From positions 148,170 through 212,169 of the forward strand of contig CACAYM010000002.1 of assembly GCA_902536765.1 (NCBI GenBank): a stretch of DNA of 64,000 nucleotides, read 5' to 3'. The notes beneath the pieces were generated by a model. The model was not told the DNA's origin. It searched no databases and saw only the letters and a program-made list of their open reading frames with translations. How positions within the stretch are numbered: position 1 is the stretch's first letter; each line of letters starts with the position of its first letter. Origin of the DNA: an uncultured Pelagibacteraceae bacterium (GTDB lineage: Bacteria > Pseudomonadota > Alphaproteobacteria > Pelagibacterales > Pelagibacteraceae). This document shows positions 59,863-64,000 of this stretch, one piece after another. Position numbers and translations under genes: made by a program.

Positions 59863-60747
59863 ATGTTCAAAGGTTCAAATGTTGCATTAATCACACCATT
59901 TAAGGATAATAAGCTTGATAAAGATGCCTATGTTAAACTTATTCATTTTCATCTTGAAAATGGAACTCATGGACTTGTACCAGCAGGTACCACAGGTGAG
60001 TCTCCAACATTAAATCACGAAGAACACGAACAAGTAATAGAACTTTGTATAAAAGAAAGTAATGGAAAAATACCTGTTATTGCAGGTACCGGATCTAATT
60101 CAACAGAAGAAGCAATTTCACTAACAAAGCATGCAGAAAAAGTTGGAGCCAATGCTGCTCTAATAGTAACTCCATATTATAATAAACCAACCCAAGAAGG
60201 TTTATATCAACACTACAAAGCCATAAATGATAATACAAGTTTACCAATTATAATTTATAACATTCCAAGTAGATGTGTCATTGATATGTCGGTTGATACA
60301 ATGGCTAGGCTATTTGAATTAAAAAATATTGCTGGTGTAAAGGATGCAACTGGTGATCCAAGTAGAATTGAAGCAACTCTTAAGAAGCTAGGGCCAGATT
60401 TTATTCAATTAACTGGAGAAGACGGATTTGCACTTGAATTTAATAGAAGAGGAGGGGTTGGTATTATTTCTGTTACAGCAAATATTGCTCCTAAATTATG
60501 TTCCGACTTTCAAAAATATTCTAAATCTAAAACTGACAATGAAATTAAAGAAGCAGAAAGAATTGATCAAATATTACAACCAATTCATAAATCTTTATTT
60601 ATAGAAAGCAATCCTGCACCAGTTAAATATGCTGCAAAACTTTTAGGTTTATGTGGTGATGAAATAAGACTTCCTTTAGTTAAAATAAAAAAAGAAACTG
60701 AGGATCAAGTCAAAAATGCACTTTCATCGGCTAAATTATTAAGCTAA
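59863..60747 (+). CDS. dapA: 4-hydroxy-tetrahydrodipicolinate synthase
   Basis: A 294-residue DapA, first committed enzyme of lysine and diaminopimelate synthesis, condensing pyruvate with aspartate semialdehyde. [16 protein letters not shown] (about 40-55), [17 protein letters not shown] (about 105-121) with the conserved tyrosine, YNIPSR and the Schiff-base lysine in [10 protein letters not shown] (about 156-165) are all there. The first gene of dapA-smpB-folK-rsh-pyrE; shares one base with smpB. Confidence 0.97.
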   Translation: MFKGSNVALITPFKDNKLDKDAYVKLIHFHLENGTHGLVPAGTTGESPTLNHEEHEQVIELCIKESNGKIPVIAGTGSNSTEEAISLTKHAEKVGANAALIVTPYYNKPTQEGLYQHYKAINDNTSLPIIIYNIPSRCVIDMSVDTMARLFELKNIAGVKDATGDPSRIEATLKKLGPDFIQLTGEDGFALEFNRRGGVGIISVTANIAPKLCSDFQKYSKSKTDNEIKEAERIDQILQPIHKSLFIESNPAPVKYAAKLLGLCGDEIRLPLVKIKKETEDQVKNALSSAKLLS

Positions 60748-61217
60748 TGAAACAGAAGACCAGTCCTGGTTTAAAAATAATTTCTCTAAATCGTAAAGCA
60801 AGTTTTAATTTTTTTTTTGAAAATATTTATGAAGCTGGATTAGTGTTAAAGGGGTCTGAAATTAAATCTATTAGATCTGGAAAAGTTAACATCTCTGATG
60901 CGTACGCAATCGAAAGAGATGGTGAAATAATTTTAATTAATGCTCATATTTCTTCCTATAAGCAGGCAAGTCATTTAGATCATAATCCTATGGATGATCG
61001 AAAACTTCTTCTTAACAAAAAAGAAATTAATAAATTAATCGGTAAGGTTAATAGAGAAGGTTTTACCTTAATTCCTACAAAATTATATCTTAAAAAAGGT
61101 AAAGCAAAAATTGAAATTGCAGTTGCCAAAGGTAAAAAGCAGTACGATAAAAGACAAACAAAAAAAACAAGAGACTGGAATAGAGATAGGGCTAGGTATG
61201 TTCGTAAAACAAGCTAA
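60747..61217 (+). CDS. smpB: SsrA-binding protein SmpB
   Basis: A 156-residue SmpB, the tmRNA partner in ribosome rescue. Conserved [20 protein letters not shown] segment (about 15-34), [19 protein letters not shown] (about 36-54) and the basic C-terminal tail [20 protein letters not shown] (about 130-149) that mimics mRNA. The folK start lies 20 nt inside its 3' end. The tmRNA gene is not in this window. Confidence 0.97.
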   Translation: MKQKTSPGLKIISLNRKASFNFFFENIYEAGLVLKGSEIKSIRSGKVNISDAYAIERDGEIILINAHISSYKQASHLDHNPMDDRKLLLNKKEINKLIGKVNREGFTLIPTKLYLKKGKAKIEIAVAKGKKQYDKRQTKKTRDWNRDRARYVRKTS

Positions 61218-61707
61218 AAATATCGTATTAGCTGTAGGATCAAACCTTGGTAATAGACAACACAATATAGAGAAGTCAAAGTATTTGATAAACTCAAATG
61301 AAAAAATTAAAATTATATCGTCCTCTAGCTATTATAGAACAGATTCATGGCCTAATAAAAAAAATCCATATTTTTTAAACATTGTTTTAAAATGCATCAC
61401 AACCTTTAATCCAAGTGAATTATTTATATTTGTCAAAGAAATTGAAAAATCTTTAGGTAGATCAAAATCTTATAAAAATGCTCCACGAATTTGTGATATT
61501 GATATAATAGATTATTCACAAAAAAATTTACTATTTCGCAATATTGATTTAAAAATACCCCACCCGAGGATGCATAATAGGAGTTTTGTTTTATTTCCGT
61601 TATTTGAAATTGATAAAAAATGGAAACACCCAAAAAATAATAAGAAAATTACCCAATTATTAAACAATTTAACCACCACAAGTCTAAGAAGTATTAAAAT
61701 TTTATAA
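61198..61707 (+). CDS. folK: Hydroxymethyl-dihydropterin pyrophosphokinase
   Basis: A 169-residue HPPK, which transfers pyrophosphate from ATP to the pterin in folate synthesis. [18 protein letters not shown] (about 10-27), [17 protein letters not shown] (about 43-59), and [20 protein letters not shown] (about 84-103) with two Mg-binding Asp. The start is ATG 61198 with TAGG upstream; a longer frame from 61111 only adds out-of-frame smpB tail sequence. Overlaps smpB by 20 nt. Confidence 0.92.
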   Translation: MFVKQAKNIVLAVGSNLGNRQHNIEKSKYLINSNEKIKIISSSSYYRTDSWPNKKNPYFLNIVLKCITTFNPSELFIFVKEIEKSLGRSKSYKNAPRICDIDIIDYSQKNLLFRNIDLKIPHPRMHNRSFVLFPLFEIDKKWKHPKNNKKITQLLNNLTTTSLRSIKIL

Positions 61708-61727
61708 TTTCATGATATAAAAGATTA

Positions 61728-63473
61728 ATGCTTAAATCTGACGACTTAATAAATAAAGTAAAATCCTATAATAAATTTCTAAATCCAGAAACTTTAAGTA
61801 AAGCGTACGATTTTGCTCTTAAAGCTCATGAAAAACAAAAAAGAGATGAAGGTTCACCTTATATAATTCATCCTGTTGCTGTAGCGAATATATTAACCGA
61901 CTTAAAACTTGATAGTGCAACCATTGCAACCGGATTATTGCACGATACTATTGAGGATACACAAGCAACTTACAAGACTATAGAAAAAGAATTCGGTAAA
62001 GAAGTTGCTGATCTAGTTGATGGTGTTACTAAAATATCAGCTTACGAAAATCAAGCTGCCAGCGATTCAAAAGCAGAAAATTTTAGAAAGTTAATACTAG
62101 CTACATCAAAAGATATTAGAGTTCTTTTAGTTAAATTGGCAGACAGATTACATAACATGAGAACTATACAGTTTGTATCAAAAAAAGAAAAACAAATTAG
62201 AAAAGCAAAAGAAACAATGGAAATTTATGCACCATTAGCTGATAGAATGGGAATGAATAGGATAAGAGATGAATTAGAGGATTTATCATTTCAAGTTTTA
62301 AATCCAAATGCAAGAAAGTTAATTAAAGATAGATTAGATCAGATAAAAGTAAATAATCTTAATAATTTTAATACTATATCTGAAGATTTTTCAAATTTAT
62401 TAAAAGAAAACAAACTTATTGCTAAAATATATGGAAGGGAGAAAACGCCTTTTTCAATATGGCGTAAGATACAGCAAAAAAGAATTTCCTTAGAGCAAAT
62501 AACAGATATCATTGGTTTTAGAATTATTTTAGATGATGTTTCATCATGCTATAGGGCTCTTGGTATTTTTCACAGTAAATGGAATTGCATACCAGGTAGA
62601 TTTAAAGATTATATATCTTCACCTAAAATAAACAAATACGAGTCTTTACATACAGCAATTATAGGACCAAACAAAAGACCAATTGAAATACAATTACGAA
62701 CAATGCAAATGCATGAATTTGCCCAAAGAGGAATTGCTTCACACTGGAAATATAAATCATCAGAAAAATTTAATTCACTTACTTGGAAAGAGTATGATTG
62801 GTTAGCAGATTTAGTCGAAATAATAGATAGAAATGAAAATCCTGAGGATTTTTATGAATTTACAAAATTGCAAATGTTTCAAGAAAACGTTTTCTGTTTT
62901 ACACCCAAAGGATCAGTTATTAAACTACCAAAAAATGCTACTCCTATTGACTTTGCCTATGCAGTGCATACTCAAGTTGGTGATACTGCGATTGGATGCG
63001 AAATAAATGGTAAAGAAAGTCCTTTGCAATCTACCTTAACAAATGGTGATGTAATAAAAATAATTACTTCTAAAAAAGTTTCCCCGTCTCTTCATTGGCT
63101 TACATCTACTAAAACAGGCAAGGCAAGGGCAGCTATAAGAAGATACTGGCAATACCGTGATGCTGAAAATTTAACAAAAAAGAAAATTTACAACACTAAG
63201 CTTTGGATATCTCTACCTGATCAGCCTGGGAGACTAGGTGAGGTAACTTCCCTCATTGGAGAAAATAATCTAAATATATCAAGTGTTGAGATGGTAGAAA
63301 AAACTAAAGAAAGTATAAATTTTCAATTTAACCTTATTATTGGAGATCTCAAAAACTTTACAAAACTAATAAGTGAGTTAAAACAAAAAGAATATAATTT
63401 TAAAATTATAAGACAAAAAGATAAAAAATATGCTTTCTTCCAAAGAATCTTTAAAGGTTTTAAGAAAAACTAA
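61728..63473 (+). CDS. rsh: Bifunctional (p)ppGpp synthetase/hydrolase, short Rsh
   Basis: A 581-residue RelA/SpoT homologue controlling the stringent response. Hydrolase HD domain: HPVAVANIL (about 47-55), GLLHDTIEDT (68-77), DRLHNMRT (about 137-144). Synthetase: DIIGFRIIL, GRFKDYISSPKINKYESLHT (about 285-304), IQLRTMQMHEFAQRGIASHW. TGS domain about 390-450 and a C-terminal ACT domain (about 495-575, SLPDQPGRLGEV). The Cys-rich zinc-finger/RIS region between TGS and ACT is missing, making it about 150-200 residues shorter than usual. Its 3' end overlaps pyrE by 44 nt. Confidence 0.95.
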   Translation: MLKSDDLINKVKSYNKFLNPETLSKAYDFALKAHEKQKRDEGSPYIIHPVAVANILTDLKLDSATIATGLLHDTIEDTQATYKTIEKEFGKEVADLVDGVTKISAYENQAASDSKAENFRKLILATSKDIRVLLVKLADRLHNMRTIQFVSKKEKQIRKAKETMEIYAPLADRMGMNRIRDELEDLSFQVLNPNARKLIKDRLDQIKVNNLNNFNTISEDFSNLLKENKLIAKIYGREKTPFSIWRKIQQKRISLEQITDIIGFRIILDDVSSCYRALGIFHSKWNCIPGRFKDYISSPKINKYESLHTAIIGPNKRPIEIQLRTMQMHEFAQRGIASHWKYKSSEKFNSLTWKEYDWLADLVEIIDRNENPEDFYEFTKLQMFQENVFCFTPKGSVIKLPKNATPIDFAYAVHTQVGDTAIGCEINGKESPLQSTLTNGDVIKIITSKKVSPSLHWLTSTKTGKARAAIRRYWQYRDAENLTKKKIYNTKLWISLPDQPGRLGEVTSLIGENNLNISSVEMVEKTKESINFQFNLIIGDLKNFTKLISELKQKEYNFKIIRQKDKKYAFFQRIFKGFKKN

Positions 63474-64000
63474 CGCTCTTTTAGAAGGACATTTTGTTTT
63501 ATCATCAGGTTTACATTCCGATAGATATATCCAGTGCGCAAAACTATTAAGTTTTCCAAACTTGTCTAAAAAAATCTGTCATTCTTTAAGTAGAAAAATA
63601 AAAAAAAAATTTAAACAAATTGATTTAATACTATCACCAGCAGTGGGTGGAATTGTTATTGGTTATGAGATAGGAAAAATTTTAAATAAAGAAACAATCT
63701 TTTGTGAGAGGGTAAATAAAAAATTTACTTTAAGAAGAGGATTTCAAATAAAAAGAAATGCCAAAGTTTTAATTGTAGAAGATGTAATTACAACGGGTAA
63801 GTCCAGTTTGGAATGTGTGAGTTTAATAAAAAAAGCTAAAGCTAAATTAATTGGTTTTGCTTGCATTATAGATCGATCAAATAAATTAAGTTTAAAAATT
63901 AAAAATAAAATGTTAGTTTCTCAATTAAAAATTGATGCTAAAACATTCAAAAAAAATAGAATTCCCGCATATTTAAAAAAAATACCCGTAAGCAGCCCAG
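63430..64000 (+). CDS. pyrE: Orotate phosphoribosyltransferase, 3' end outside window
   Basis: At least 190 residues, open to the right edge. It converts orotate and PRPP to OMP. LLEGHFVLSSGLHSDRYIQC near residues 17-36 is the OPRT N-terminal signature, LSPAVGGIVIGYEIG (about 72-86) follows, and VLIVEDVITTGKSS (about 113-126) is the PRPP-binding loop. ATG 63430 lies 44 nt inside the 3' end of rsh in another frame; later in-frame starts would remove the conserved N-terminus. With pyrB this is the second pyrimidine gene in the window. Confidence 0.93.
   Translation, partial: MLSSKESLKVLRKTNALLEGHFVLSSGLHSDRYIQCAKLLSFPNLSKKICHSLSRKIKKKFKQIDLILSPAVGGIVIGYEIGKILNKETIFCERVNKKFTLRRGFQIKRNAKVLIVEDVITTGKSSLECVSLIKKAKAKLIGFACIIDRSNKLSLKIKNKMLVSQLKIDAKTFKKNRIPAYLKKIPVSSP

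Noticed and set aside
61111..61197. An N-terminal extension of folK
   Set aside because: The 29 extra codons are only another frame of the smpB tail; the HPPK fold begins after ATG 61198.

Overview
The window looks like a SAR11-type alphaproteobacterium (Pelagibacterales, 'Candidatus Pelagibacter' relatives). The DNA is very AT-rich, the proteins are heavy in Lys, Asn and Ile, and neighbouring genes usually overlap by 1-8 nt or are separated by a few bases. The gene order also fits: tuf-trnW-secE-nusG-rplKAJL-rpoBC followed directly by str/S10/spc/alpha, the gatCAB and soxBDAG clusters, and dapA-smpB-folK-rsh-pyrE. There are no rRNA genes, insertion sequences, CRISPR arrays or intact phage genes. 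The assignment rests on gene content read by eye, not on a search.

Region 1 (1-2833) is a very AT-rich surface-glycan segment: the start of an NAD-dependent epimerase/dehydratase, a sugar nucleotidyltransferase and two glycosyltransferases. Region 2 (about 2836-4453) is a small genomic island. A copy of the 3' half of tRNA-Thr(TGT) at 2836-2886 faces the intact tRNA gene at 4378-4453. Between them lie a McrB-N-like plus HNH nuclease gene (probable modification-dependent restriction) and an overlapping small lipoprotein gene. An operator-like palindrome precedes the nuclease gene and a degenerate copy lies at the other end. This is the most interesting part of the window.

Region 3 (4487-34835) is the core gene-expression block: rlmB, tRNA-Tyr, tRNA-Gly, tuf, tRNA-Trp, secE, nusG, rplKAJL, rpoB and rpoC, then a 160-nt leader, then rpsL-rpsG-fusA-S10-spc-secY-adk, a short promoter gap, and rpsM-rpsK-rpoA-rplQ-rluC. 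No tuf sits after fusA, rpmD (L30) is missing between rpsE and rplO, and there is no room for a classical L10 leader.

Region 4 (34824-51016) is tightly packed housekeeping on both strands: lipB, mgtE, panC, galU-ugd (UDP-glucuronate, which may feed the glycan genes), then ruvX-pyrB-pyrC'-plsY-topA-ridA on the minus strand, and gatC-gatA-gatB, an O-methyltransferase and trhO on the plus strand. The PyrC-like protein has lost metal-binding histidines and is probably a structural partner of PyrB. Region 5 (51018-57597) holds a MATE transporter and the heterotetrameric sarcosine oxidase operon soxBDAG, which makes glycine and a C1 unit from sarcosine, with a palindrome in its promoter region, followed by tRNA-Ser. 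Region 6 (57598-64000) carries a soluble lytic transglycosylase, then dapA-smpB-folK-rsh-pyrE; pyrE runs off the right edge.
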